Program-made: the position numbers and the translations under genes
The notes under the pieces: generated by a model
The model's input: the letters and a program-made list of their open reading frames with translations, nothing else
Database searches by the model: none
What the model was told of the DNA's origin: nothing
NCBI GenBank assembly: GCA_036563665.1
Contig: DATCLY010000093.1
Coordinates: forward strand, 172,060 to 236,059
Origin: FEN-1219 sp036563665
Lineage (GTDB): Bacteria; Pseudomonadota; Gammaproteobacteria; Steroidobacterales; Rariloculaceae
DNA length: 64,000 bases
Direction: 5' to 3'
Shown: positions 1 through 8,234 of the stretch, piece after piece
Layout: each line of letters opens with the position of its first letter
How positions within the stretch are numbered: the first letter of the stretch is position 1

Positions 1-1045
1 TGTACTGCTCGAACTTCGACTTGTCGAAGGCCTGCAGGTAGGCCTCGCGTCCCGAGATCACGCCCGCGTCGAGCAGGCGCTTCAACGAGCCGTCCATGGT
101 GCACATGCCGGCGTGCGCGCTCGACTGCATGACGTTCTCGAGCTGCTCGAGCTTGCCCTGGCGGATCAGGTTCGCGGCCGCGGGCGTGTTCATGAGGATC
201 TCGAGCGCCGCCACCCGGCCCGAGCCGTCCTTCTTCTTCACGAGCTGCTGGGAGATCACGCCGCGCAGCGAGGTGGACAGCATGTTGCGCACGTGGTCCT
301 GCTTGTCGGCGGGGAAGATGTTCACCACGCGGTCGATCGTGGCGGCGGCGCCGTTCGTGTGCAGCGTGCCCATCACCAGCACGCCCATCTCCGCGGCCGT
401 CATGGCGATGCTCATGGTCTCGAGGTCGCGCAGCTCGCCCACGAGGATGACGTCGGGGTCCTCGCGCAACGCCGAGTGCAGGGCGTCCGCGAAGGAGGCG
501 CAGTGCACGCCCACCTCGCGCTGGCTGATGAGGCACATCTTGCGCTCGTGCACGAACTCGATGGGGTCCTCGATCGTGAGGATGTGCCCTTTGAGCCGGC
601 TGTTGATGGCGTCGATCATCGCCGCGAGCGTGGTGGACTTGCCGGAGCCCGTCTTGCCCGTCACGAGGATCAGGCCGCGCGTCGCGGTGCTGAGCTCGTG
701 CAGCGCCTTCGGCATCTTGAGCTCCTCGAGCGTCAGCGCCTTCGAAGGAATGCTGCGGAACACGGCGCCGATGCCGTTCAGATGCCGCAGCACGTTTACG
801 CGGAAGCGGGCGACGTCGGGAATGGTGTAGGCGAAGTCCGCCGAGTCGTGCCTCTCGAACTGCCGGCGCGACTGCTCGGTCATGATCTCGAACAGCGCGC
901 TCGCGAGCTCCTCCGGGTCGAGCCGGTTGTTGTCGAGCGTGATCAGGTCGCCGTGCAGCCGCATGCGGGGCGGGTCGCCGGCGATGACGTGCAGGTCCGA
1001 CCCCTTGCGGAGGTACATGCTGCGCAGGAAGTCGTCGATCATCGA
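1..1045 (-). CDS. PilT-family type IV pilus retraction ATPase (3' end outside window)
   Basis: The C-terminus lies beyond the window edge; about 348 codons are visible. The N-terminal PAS-like half opens with MIDDFLRSMYLRKGSDLH. Walker A is GKTGSGKST near residue 130, the Asp box EDPIEFVH follows, and Walker B reads DPDVILVGELRD near residue 200, with a His-box region GTLHTNG. These are hallmarks of PilT/PilU hexameric ATPases, which drive pilus retraction at the inner membrane. An in-frame GTG lies two codons upstream, so the start could be 1051. It lies about 16 nt behind another PilT-family gene, so the two are probably co-transcribed with the upstream kinase. Both paralogs read GELRD where, as I recall, canonical PilT has GEMRD, so this is probably an accessory paralog rather than the main pilT or pilU. 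Confidence 0.9.
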
Positions 1046-1061
1046 CACGGCGGCGGCGCCC

Positions 1062-2150
1062 TCAAGCGAGCTCCGCGCTCGGCAGCACCGTGGTGTCCGT
1101 GACGAAGCGCTCGAACTTCTTGCGATCGGTCGCGTAGCGATAGGCGTCGTCCGGGTCCACCAGCCGCGCCGCGATCGCGTCGAGCAGCGCCTGGTCCATC
1201 GTTTGCATTCCCTGGTCCTTGCCGGTCTGCAGCTGCGCGTGGATCTGGTGCGTCTGCTCGGTCATGATGAGCTTCGCGATCGCGCGGTTCATCACCATGA
1301 TCTCCACGATGGCGCGGCGGCCGCGGCCGTCCGGCGTCTTCACGAGGTTCTGCGTGACCACGGCGTGCAGGCTGTGCGCGAGGAAGCTCTTGGTCTGCTC
1401 GCGCTGCTCCGCGGGCAGCGCGTCGATGATGCGGTCCACCGACTTCACGGCGCTCGTGGTGTGCAACGTGCCGAGCACGAGGTGGCCGGTTTCCGCGGCC
1501 GTCATGGCCATGCTGATGGTCTCGGCGTCGCGCAGCTCGCCCACGAGGATCACGTCCGGATCCTCGCGCAGCGCCGCCCGGACGCCCTCCGCGAAGCTCG
1601 GGATGTGCGTGCCGAGCTCGCGCTGGATGACCTGGCAGCGCTTGCTCGGGTGCACGAACTCGATCGGATCCTCGAGGCTGATGATGTTGAGGCTCCGCGT
1701 GGTGTTCAGGTGATCGATCATCGCGGCGAGCGTGGTGGACTTGCCCGTGCCCGTGGACCCGGTGACCAGCACCATGCCCTGATGCAGGTCGCAGAAGCTC
1801 TGGATCACCGGCGGCAGGCCGAGCGACTCGAGGCTCGGAATGTGCATCGGGATGTTGCGGAACGTGGCCCCGATGCCGGTGGCCTTGCGGAACACGTTCA
1901 CGCGGAAGCGCCCGCCGTCGGAGCTCACGTAGGAGAAGTCGAGGTCCTTGCCGGAGCGGAACCGCTCGCGCTGTGACTCCGTGAGAATCTCGTCGATGTA
2001 GCCCTCGAGCTCCGTGTCGCGCAGATCCCGGAACTTGATGGGCATGAGGTCGCCGTGCAGCCGCAGCATCGGCGGGATGCCGACGGCGAGGTGGATGTCG
2101 GAGCAGCCCTGGGCGAGCCCGAGCTTGAGGAACGCGTCTATGCGGGCCAT
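1062..2150 (-). CDS. PilT-family type IV pilus twitching motility ATPase
   Basis: A complete 362-residue PilT-like protein, close to the family's usual length of 345-380. Walker A GSTGTGKST is at residues 131-139, the Asp box EDPIEFVH near 160, Walker B DPDVILVGELRD near 198-208, and the His box TGHLVLGTLHTT near 221-232. The family hydrolyses ATP as a hexamer to depolymerise type IV pili at the inner-membrane platform. It begins 7 nt after the HEAT-repeat kinase stop and is followed 16 nt later by a second paralog. This three-gene arrangement suggests that the kinase or its HEAT domain acts on pilus motors; that link is inference. Confidence 0.93.
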   Translation of the reverse strand: MARIDAFLKLGLAQGCSDIHLAVGIPPMLRLHGDLMPIKFRDLRDTELEGYIDEILTESQRERFRSGKDLDFSYVSSDGGRFRVNVFRKATGIGATFRNIPMHIPSLESLGLPPVIQSFCDLHQGMVLVTGSTGTGKSTTLAAMIDHLNTTRSLNIISLEDPIEFVHPSKRCQVIQRELGTHIPSFAEGVRAALREDPDVILVGELRDAETISMAMTAAETGHLVLGTLHTTSAVKSVDRIIDALPAEQREQTKSFLAHSLHAVVTQNLVKTPDGRGRRAIVEIMVMNRAIAKLIMTEQTHQIHAQLQTGKDQGMQTMDQALLDAIAARLVDPDDAYRYATDRKKFERFVTDTTVLPSAELA

Positions 2151-2157
2151 GGCGGCG

Positions 2158-4620
2158 TCAGGACAGCGACTTGGAGGCGTTGAGCAGCGCCTCGCGCAGC
2201 TCGTCCATCGAAGCGTAGCGCTTGTTCTTGTCCACCATCATGGTCTTGTGCACGACGTTCGCGAGCTCGAGCGGCACCTTCGGGTTGAGCTCGTGCAGCG
2301 GCTGCGCCTTGCCCTGCACGTGCTGGTACATCACGGACATATGGTCGCCGCGGCTGTAGGGCGGCGTGCCGGCCAGCATCTCGTACATGATCACCCCGAG
2401 GCTGTAGATGTCGGCACGCTCGTCCACCTTCTTGCCGAGGATCTGCTCCGGTGCCATGTACTTCGGCGAGCCGATCACGTAGCCCGTTTTGGTGAGCTGC
2501 GTGTCGCCGCTCTTCGCGGCAGCCGCCACGCCGAAGTCCACGATCTTCAGGAGCCCCGCGTCGTTGATGAGGATGTTCGCCGGCTTCAGGTCGCGGTGAA
2601 TGATGCCCTGCTGGTGGGCGTTCTGCATGCCGAGGCAGATGTCCACCGCGTAGCCCACGGCCTTGGCGGGCCGCATCGGCTTCTCGTTGGCGATCTCCTG
2701 GGCCAGCGTGTGCGACGGGAAATACTCCATGGAGATGGCGTAGCCGCCGCCCACGTAGAGGAAGTCGTAGATGCGAATGACGTTCTTGTGCGTGATGCGT
2801 CGGGAGTAGCGCAGCTCGTGCACGAACCGCTTCATCATCTCCTCGTCCGACGCCACGTTCGGGTTCAAGAACTTGAGGATGAGGCGCTCCTCGACCACCT
2901 TGTCCTCGACCAGCACCACGGTGCCGAACGCGCCCTTGCCGATCTTCTGGATGAACTCGTATCGGCCGTCGATGAGGTCGCCGGGCTTGAGCGCGTTGAT
3001 ATCGAGCGCCTCGCGAGCTTTCGGCACGGGCGCGAAGTCCGCGCCATCGATGAGCAGCGTGCGCGCCGTGCCGGTGGCGGCCGAGGGCGCGGGCGACTGC
3101 ACGGTCGGCGGCGGGGACGACAGGGTCGGCGCGGGCGTGGACGTCGGCGTGGGCGACGCCGCGTAGGTGGTGCTCGTGAACCGGCCGCTCTGCGAGACGC
3201 GGCCGTCGAGCTTCTGCAGCGCCCGTGACGCGGCGCGGGCCACCGTCTCGTCGGCCGTGGCCGCGATCTGCTGGATGTAGGGGCGCACGCTCTCGGCGTG
3301 CTGCTCGCCGGCGAGCTGCGCGATGGCAGTCACGGCCGCGACCTTGATCTCTTTCTCGGGGCGCTGCAGGTAGGGCAGAACGCGCTCGAGGTGGCGATGG
3401 TCGCCGAGCTTGCTGAGCGCGTGGAGCGCCACGGGCACCGAGCGATCGTTGCGCTCGAGCATCTCGAGGATGGCGGGCAGCGCCTTGGGGTCGCCGATCT
3501 CGGCGAGCGCGTCCGCGGCCCGCTCGCTGACCCACCAGTCCTTGTCGCGGGTGGCCTCGATGAGCTTGTCCACGGCGCGCTTGTCGCGGCAGACGTTCAG
3601 GATCTCGATAGCGGCGCGGCGGATGTTCTCGTCCTGATCCTTGATGAGCTCGAGCACGGCGTCGACCACGCGCGGCCCGCCGATGCGAGCGAGCGCATCC
3701 GCGGCCCGCGAGCGCACCCACCAGTCCTCGTCCGCCACCGCCTCGAGCAGATACTTCACGTGCGCGGTGGTGCCGATGGCGTTCAGCACCTCCACGGCCG
3801 CGCGGCGCGAGAACTCGTTCTCGTCCTTGAGCGCCGGGACGAGGTGCTTCACCGTCTCCGGGTCGTTCAAGGCGATGATCACGTCCACCGCCTTGTTCAT
3901 CACCTCGAGGTCCGGGTCGAGGAGCAGGCGGGCCACGACCGCGACGTCGGCTTTCCGCTTCGAGCGCGCGATGCCGCTGAGCGCCGCCTGGCGCACGAGC
4001 TTGTTGCCGTCCTTGAGCTGCTCCTGCAGCGTGCTGCTCACCTCCGGCAGGTCGAACGCCGAGAGCACGTTGATCAAGTGCATCTTGACGATCGGGTCCT
4101 TGCCGTCGAGGCGCGTGAGCAGATCGGGCACGAGATCGGGCGTGATGATGTCCTCGATGAGCTTGAACACGGCCGCCTTCTCGCTCGGCTGCAGGTGGTA
4201 GATCTGCGCGAGCAGCTGGCGCACGTTCAGGCGATCCTTGTGGGCCGTGAGCACCTCGATGATGGCGGGCTTCGAGTACTCGTCTTCGGCGAGAAGATCC
4301 ACGAGCCGGTTGACGTTGTAGCGCTTGCTGGTGGACAGCGCCCAGGCCGTGCCTTTCACCGTGCGCGAGTCGGAATCGGCGAGCCCGCGGGCGATGATGG
4401 GCAGCGTCTTGTCGGTGGCGAGGCTCGCGAGCAGCTCGACGTATTCGATGGTCTGCCGCTTGTCGGCGGAGGCGAGCGCCTCGAGGATCTTGGGAATGGC
4501 GCCGTCACCGAGCTTGCGGAGCTTCTCGAGGGCTTTCCTGGCGGCGGGCGACGTAGGGTCGGCTTCGGCGCGGATCTGAGAGATCAGCCGATCGGCTTGC
4601 AGTGACGTCAGGAAATTCAT
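2158..4620 (-). CDS. HEAT-repeat / serine-threonine protein kinase fusion
   Basis: An 820-residue protein starting at MNFLTSLQAD; upstream in-frame codons exist but look non-coding. Residues 1-470 are alpha-helical HEAT/PBS-lyase-type repeats, including two near-identical units around residues 298-314 and 361-376 (DEDWWVRSRAADALARIG and DKDWWVSERAADALAEIG). Residues 481-520 form a Ser/Thr/Pro-rich linker. Residues 550-815 are a Hanks-type kinase: glycine loop GKGAFG (561-566), Lys583, alphaC Glu602, HRDLKPAN (675-682), DFG (695-697) and APE (723-725), so all catalytic residues are present. No transmembrane segment is evident, so it is probably cytosolic. It leads an operon with two PilT-like ATPases. 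The substrate is unknown. Confidence 0.92.
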   Translation of the reverse strand: MNFLTSLQADRLISQIRAEADPTSPAARKALEKLRKLGDGAIPKILEALASADKRQTIEYVELLASLATDKTLPIIARGLADSDSRTVKGTAWALSTSKRYNVNRLVDLLAEDEYSKPAIIEVLTAHKDRLNVRQLLAQIYHLQPSEKAAVFKLIEDIITPDLVPDLLTRLDGKDPIVKMHLINVLSAFDLPEVSSTLQEQLKDGNKLVRQAALSGIARSKRKADVAVVARLLLDPDLEVMNKAVDVIIALNDPETVKHLVPALKDENEFSRRAAVEVLNAIGTTAHVKYLLEAVADEDWWVRSRAADALARIGGPRVVDAVLELIKDQDENIRRAAIEILNVCRDKRAVDKLIEATRDKDWWVSERAADALAEIGDPKALPAILEMLERNDRSVPVALHALSKLGDHRHLERVLPYLQRPEKEIKVAAVTAIAQLAGEQHAESVRPYIQQIAATADETVARAASRALQKLDGRVSQSGRFTSTTYAASPTPTSTPAPTLSSPPPTVQSPAPSAATGTARTLLIDGADFAPVPKAREALDINALKPGDLIDGRYEFIQKIGKGAFGTVVLVEDKVVEERLILKFLNPNVASDEEMMKRFVHELRYSRRITHKNVIRIYDFLYVGGGYAISMEYFPSHTLAQEIANEKPMRPAKAVGYAVDICLGMQNAHQQGIIHRDLKPANILINDAGLLKIVDFGVAAAAKSGDTQLTKTGYVIGSPKYMAPEQILGKKVDERADIYSLGVIMYEMLAGTPPYSRGDHMSVMYQHVQGKAQPLHELNPKVPLELANVVHKTMMVDKNKRYASMDELREALLNASKSLS

Positions 4621-4748
4621 CGCTCCGATTACGGCCCTGGCGGTCAGCCCTTGTGCCCAATACGCAACCGAATGGAGCCCCCACGAAAGGCTCTGGCCGG
4701 GACCCCCGTGCGCTGGGATCGAACATAATGGCCGGCCGGTCGCGGGCA

Positions 4749-4754
4749 ATTATG
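4749..4754 (-). promoter_or_regulatory. Candidate -10 for the kinase/PilT operon
   Basis: On the minus strand the hexamer reads CATAAT, in the AT-richer stretch of the intergenic region shared with divergent apbC. No well-spaced -35 is visible, so this is tentative. Confidence 0.3.
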
Positions 4755-4847
4755 CCATACGCTTTTTGCGACAATGCAACGCAGATCACAGGTTTGCGGC
4801 TCTTTGCCGCGGCGTGCGCGCGGCGCGGGCGCCACGTCACGTTAGGT

Positions 4848-4853
4848 TACAAT
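4848..4853 (+). promoter_or_regulatory. Candidate -10 (TACAAT) upstream of apbC
   Basis: TACAAT lies 31 nt upstream of the ATG chosen for apbC. A start site about 7 nt downstream would fall just after the alternative GTG at 4855, which supports the ATG start. No clear -35 is seen. Confidence 0.4.
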
Positions 4854-4884
4854 CGTGGCCTTGCTGGGCCGACCCGAGCGCCGC

Positions 4885-5979
4885 ATGACTGCCGTCTCCC
4901 GAGCCGACTTCGAACGACACCTGAAGACGTTCATCGTGCCCCACACGGGGCGCGAGCTGGGGGCGCGCGGGACGTCGTTCACGGTGGCGGAGCGTGAGGG
5001 CGGCTTCCGCGTCGCGTTGCGCTGCGGATTTCCGCTTGCGCGGAGCGGGCCCAGGCTCGCCGAGGCCATCGAGCTGCACTGCCGCACGTTGAGCCCGGAC
5101 CTTGCCGTCGAGGTGGGCATCGAGACGGAGATCAAGGCCCACGCGGTGCAGCGGGGGCTGAAGCCGCTCCCCGGCGTGAGCAACATCGTGGCCGTGGCTT
5201 CCGGCAAGGGCGGCGTGGGCAAGTCCACGGTGGCGGTGAACCTCGCGCTCGCGCTCGCGCAGGAGGGCGCGCGCGTCGCCATCCTCGACGCGGACATCTA
5301 CGGCCCGAGCCAGCCCCGCATGCTGGGCCTGCTCGGCCGGCGGCCGCAGTCGCGCGACGGCAAGACCATCGAGCCCATCGAGGCGCACGGCATCGTCGCG
5401 ATGTCGATCGGTTTCCTCGTCCCGGAGGAGCAGCCGATGGCGTGGCGCGGCCCGATGGTCACGTCGGCGCTGAACCAGCTCCTCAGCCAGACCGTGTGGG
5501 GCGAGCGCGATTACTTGATCGTCGACATGCCACCCGGCACCGGCGACATCCAGCTCACGCTCGCGCAGCGCGTGCCCGTGAGCGGCGCGATCATCGTCAC
5601 CACGCCGCAGGACATCGCCCTCGCGGACGCCCGCAAAGGGCTCGAAATGTTCCAGAAGGTCAACGTGCCGGTGCTCGGCATCGTGGAGAACATGAGCCTG
5701 TACGTTTGCCCGAACTGCGGGCACGAGGAGCACATCTTCGGCGAGGAGGGCGGCGCAAACCTGAGCCGCGCGTACGGCGTGCCGCTGCTCGGCACGTTGC
5801 CGCTCGACCGCCGCATCCGCGAGGAGACGGACAGCGGCGAGCCGACGGTGGTGGCCGAGCCCGACAGCCTGGCCGCCATCGCGTTCCGCGAGGCGGCGCT
5901 GCGCGCGGCGGGCGAGCTCGCCGCGAGCGCGCAGGACTACAGCCGCCTGTTCCCGAAGATCACGGTCGAGGACACCTGA
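4885..5979 (+). CDS. apbC: Iron-sulfur cluster carrier protein ApbC/Mrp
   Basis: A 364-residue P-loop NTPase of the Mrp/Nbp35/ApbC family, which carries 4Fe-4S clusters to apo-proteins in the cytosol. The deviant Walker A GKGGVGKST is at residues 107-115, preceded by SNIVAVAS, and is followed by DADIYGPSQP. The cluster-binding CPNC pair lies in YVCPNCGHEEHIFG. The first 90 residues are a short MIP18/DUF59-like region. The ATG is preferred over an in-frame GTG ten codons upstream because the candidate promoter lies just before that GTG. It is divergent from the kinase operon, and its 3' flank is a REP-type repeat cluster. Confidence 0.95.
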   Translation: MTAVSRADFERHLKTFIVPHTGRELGARGTSFTVAEREGGFRVALRCGFPLARSGPRLAEAIELHCRTLSPDLAVEVGIETEIKAHAVQRGLKPLPGVSNIVAVASGKGGVGKSTVAVNLALALAQEGARVAILDADIYGPSQPRMLGLLGRRPQSRDGKTIEPIEAHGIVAMSIGFLVPEEQPMAWRGPMVTSALNQLLSQTVWGERDYLIVDMPPGTGDIQLTLAQRVPVSGAIIVTTPQDIALADARKGLEMFQKVNVPVLGIVENMSLYVCPNCGHEEHIFGEEGGANLSRAYGVPLLGTLPLDRRIREETDSGEPTVVAEPDSLAAIAFREAALRAAGELAASAQDYSRLFPKITVEDT

Positions 5980-5997
5980 TCGGCCGCAGCGTCGGTG

Positions 5998-6223
5998 GTG
6001 GGAGCGGCTTTCCAGCCGCGATCTTCGCGAGCGCAGGCGGCATCGCAGGCGGCGCGGCTCGCCCGTGCCCCTTCCAGCACCGGCGTGAATACGTCCCTGT
6101 AGCCTCGCGCGCGCACATCCCGGTGCGCGAGCGTGCTGGAAGGGGCACGGGCGAGCCACGCCGCGAAGCGTCGGCGCGAGCTTCTGCGGCGCCGAAGAAT
6201 CGCGGCTCGAAAGCCGCTCCCAC
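5998..6223. repeat. REP-type inverted repeat pair filling the apbC-dcd gap
   Basis: A 26-nt unit GTGGGAGCGGCTTTCCAGCC(GCGATC) at 5998-6023 is mirrored by its near-perfect inverse at 6198-6223. The right copy ends 11 nt before the dcd stop. Related units occur near 13.4, 45.2 and 49.9 kb and inside mutL near 51.1 kb. Convergent gene ends on both sides suggest it may also act as a terminator. Confidence 0.85.
6056..6157. repeat. 25-bp perfect inverted repeat nested between the REP arms
   Basis: Left arm 6056-6080 and right arm 6133-6157 are exact reverse complements over 25 nt (outer GGCTCGCCCG, inner CTTCCAGCAC), with a 52-nt loop. The loop contains AATACGTCCCTGTAGC, a motif seen again near 25.84 kb in another gene-free stretch. 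It looks like a separate repeat family inserted between two REP units. Confidence 0.85.
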
Positions 6224-6233
6224 AGGCTTCGTT

Positions 6234-6800
6234 TTACGTCTTGGGCAGCGTGACGCCGCGCTGGCCCATGTATTTCCCGCCGCGGTCCTTGTACGAGATC
6301 TCGCACACCTCGTCGGACTCGAAGAACAGCATTTGCGCGACGCCTTCGTTGGCGTAGATCTTGGCGGGCAGCGGCGTGGTGTTGGAGAACTCGAGCGTGA
6401 CGTGCCCCTCCCACTCGGGCTCCAATGGGGTCACGTTCACGATGATGCCGCAGCGCGCATACGTGGACTTGCCGAGGCAGATCGTGAGCACGTTGCGCGG
6501 GATGCGGAAGTATTCCACGGTGCGCGCCAGCGCGAAGGAATTCGGCGGGATCACGCACACGGGCCCTTTGAAATCCACGAACGAGCGCTCGTCGAACTTC
6601 TTGGGGTCGACGATCGTGGTATTGATGTTGGTGAAGATCTTGAACTCGTCCGCGCAGCGCACGTCGTAGCCGTAGCTCGACACGCCGTAGGAGACGATCC
6701 GCTCGCTGCCGTTCGCGCGCACCTGCTCGGGCTCGAACGGCTCGATCATGCCGTGCTCGCGGGCCATGCGCTTGATCCAACGGTCGGACTTGATGCTCAT
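6234..6800 (-). CDS. dcd: dCTP deaminase
   Basis: A 188-residue protein matching Dcd, which deaminates dCTP to dUTP and so feeds dTMP synthesis. Visible family features are SYGVSSYGYDVR near the N-terminus, IPPNSFALART, LGKSTYARCGIIVNVTPLEP with the catalytic Glu region, and GVAQMLFFES. Length is normal for the homotrimeric family. It lies 31 nt after DUF3108 and is probably the last gene of the purM-purN operon, so purine and pyrimidine nucleotide genes are joined here. Its stop abuts the REP cluster. Confidence 0.97.
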   Translation of the reverse strand: MSIKSDRWIKRMAREHGMIEPFEPEQVRANGSERIVSYGVSSYGYDVRCADEFKIFTNINTTIVDPKKFDERSFVDFKGPVCVIPPNSFALARTVEYFRIPRNVLTICLGKSTYARCGIIVNVTPLEPEWEGHVTLEFSNTTPLPAKIYANEGVAQMLFFESDEVCEISYKDRGGKYMGQRGVTLPKT

Positions 6801-6831
6801 ACGTTTGCTCTGAAGACGGGAAACGCGGCGC

Positions 6832-7566
6832 TCAACGTGCGGCGCCGAGGCCCTCGATGGACCGAAGAAGGAAAGCGGTGCGCGTCTCGGCGTCGCGCCG
6901 CTGCTCGATGCGCACGGGCAGGTAGCCGAGCGCAGGCGCGACCCAGAGCCAGGTGCTGCGCGACGACCCCTCGCGCTGCTGCACGTAGACGTGCGTCTCG
7001 AACACCCCCGCGCCCGTGCGCACCTCTTCCGTGCCCTGCGCCGTGTAGCCGTACTCCTGCACGCCGTCGTCGTCCACGAGCCGATACCGGTCGGGCGCGC
7101 CCGCCGTCGCGAGGTCCCGCATGAGCTGGGCCTGCAGGCTGCCGCGGTCGAGCACGCCGGGCTCGATCGGCAGCTCGCGGGCGCCGTCGTCGTCGGTGAT
7201 CCGCGCGACGTTCGCGTCCCAGTCGAACACCACCGTCAGGTCGTCGTCGCCGCCGCGCGTGCCGTCCTCGTAGCGGTATTCGAGCGGCCGGATGCGGCCC
7301 GCGTCGAGCACGAACTCGCTGCGCTCGACGGTGGGGTCGGGGCTCGCGAGCCGTCCGACGAGACCCCGCGCCTCGGTGCGGGAGGCGAAGACGTAGCGGC
7401 CGGTCGCGGCATCGCGGCTCACCGAGAACTCGGAACGGCCGAGCTGACGGCCGCGATACTCGACGTCGTAGACGGCCGTGTAGGTGGCGATGTCGCCGTC
7501 CTGGGCATGCACGGCGGGGCAGGCGAGCAGCAGCAGGGCGCAGGCCTCGAGCAGGCGGCGAGTCAT
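6832..7566 (-). CDS. DUF3108 family exported protein
   Basis: A 244-residue protein with a signal peptide (MTRRLLEACALLLLACPAVHAQ), so periplasmic or outer-membrane associated. The mature part shows the DUF3108 pattern: YDVEYRGRQLGRSEFSV, a central beta-rich region, and LWVAPALGYLPVRIEQRR near the end. The function is not established; the lipocalin-like beta fold is family knowledge rather than seen here. The start overlaps the purN stop by 4 nt (ATGA), as is common in gammaproteobacterial purMN loci. Confidence 0.88.
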   Translation of the reverse strand: MTRRLLEACALLLLACPAVHAQDGDIATYTAVYDVEYRGRQLGRSEFSVSRDAATGRYVFASRTEARGLVGRLASPDPTVERSEFVLDAGRIRPLEYRYEDGTRGGDDDLTVVFDWDANVARITDDDGARELPIEPGVLDRGSLQAQLMRDLATAGAPDRYRLVDDDGVQEYGYTAQGTEEVRTGAGVFETHVYVQQREGSSRSTWLWVAPALGYLPVRIEQRRDAETRTAFLLRSIEGLGAAR

Positions 7567-8234
7567 GAGTCGGCCTCCACGATGACGGGCTCGTCGAGCG
7601 GACGGCCGTCCAGCACGGCGCGGCCGCCCTCCTCGCGCAGGCGGCCGGCCAGGAACCAGCCCGCGGCGCGCGGCAGGATGATGTGCTCGCCGACGTGCAC
7701 GCGCTCGGCGAGCGTCGCGGGCGTGTCGTCGGGGCGCACGCGCAGGCGGTACTGGATGACGAGCGGGCCGGCGTCGAGCTCCGCCGTGACGAAGTGCACG
7801 CTCGCGCCGTGCAGCTCGTCGCCGGCCTCGAGCACGCGGCGGTGCGTGTCGAGGCCGCGGTACTTCGGGAGCAGCGACGGATGCACGTTGAGGATGCGTC
7901 CCGCGAAGCGCTCGAGGAACGGCGCGCCGAGAATGCGCATGAAGCCCGCGAGCACGACGAGGTCGGGCTCGCGCTCCGCCACGGCGGCGGCGAGCGCTTC
8001 GTCGTAAGCGGCGCGGCCCCGGAAGCCGCGGGGCGGCAACGCGAGCGCCTCGATGCCCGCCTGGCGGGCGCGCTCGAGCCCGCGGGCCGCCGGCCGGTCG
8101 CTCGCGACGAGCGACACCTCGCCGCCGAGCGCGCCGCTCGCCGCCGCGTCGATGAGCGCCTGGAGGTTGGTCCCTTCGCCGGAAACCAGCACCGCGAGCC
8201 GCGGGGTGCGCGCCCGGCTCGAAGCGTCGGCCAT
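7563..8234 (-). CDS. purN: Phosphoribosylglycinamide formyltransferase
   Basis: A 223-residue PurN, which transfers formyl from 10-formyl-THF to GAR in de novo purine synthesis. The substrate loop SGEGTNLQALIDA is near residues 17-29. The catalytic Asn and His lie in ILNVHPSLLPKYRG, and the Asp in AELDAGPLV. It has a few more N-terminal residues than E. coli PurN. The ATG overlaps the purM stop by 1 nt (TGATG), so translation is probably coupled. Confidence 0.97.
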   Translation of the reverse strand: MADASSRARTPRLAVLVSGEGTNLQALIDAAASGALGGEVSLVASDRPAARGLERARQAGIEALALPPRGFRGRAAYDEALAAAVAEREPDLVVLAGFMRILGAPFLERFAGRILNVHPSLLPKYRGLDTHRRVLEAGDELHGASVHFVTAELDAGPLVIQYRLRVRPDDTPATLAERVHVGEHIILPRAAGWFLAGRLREEGGRAVLDGRPLDEPVIVEADS

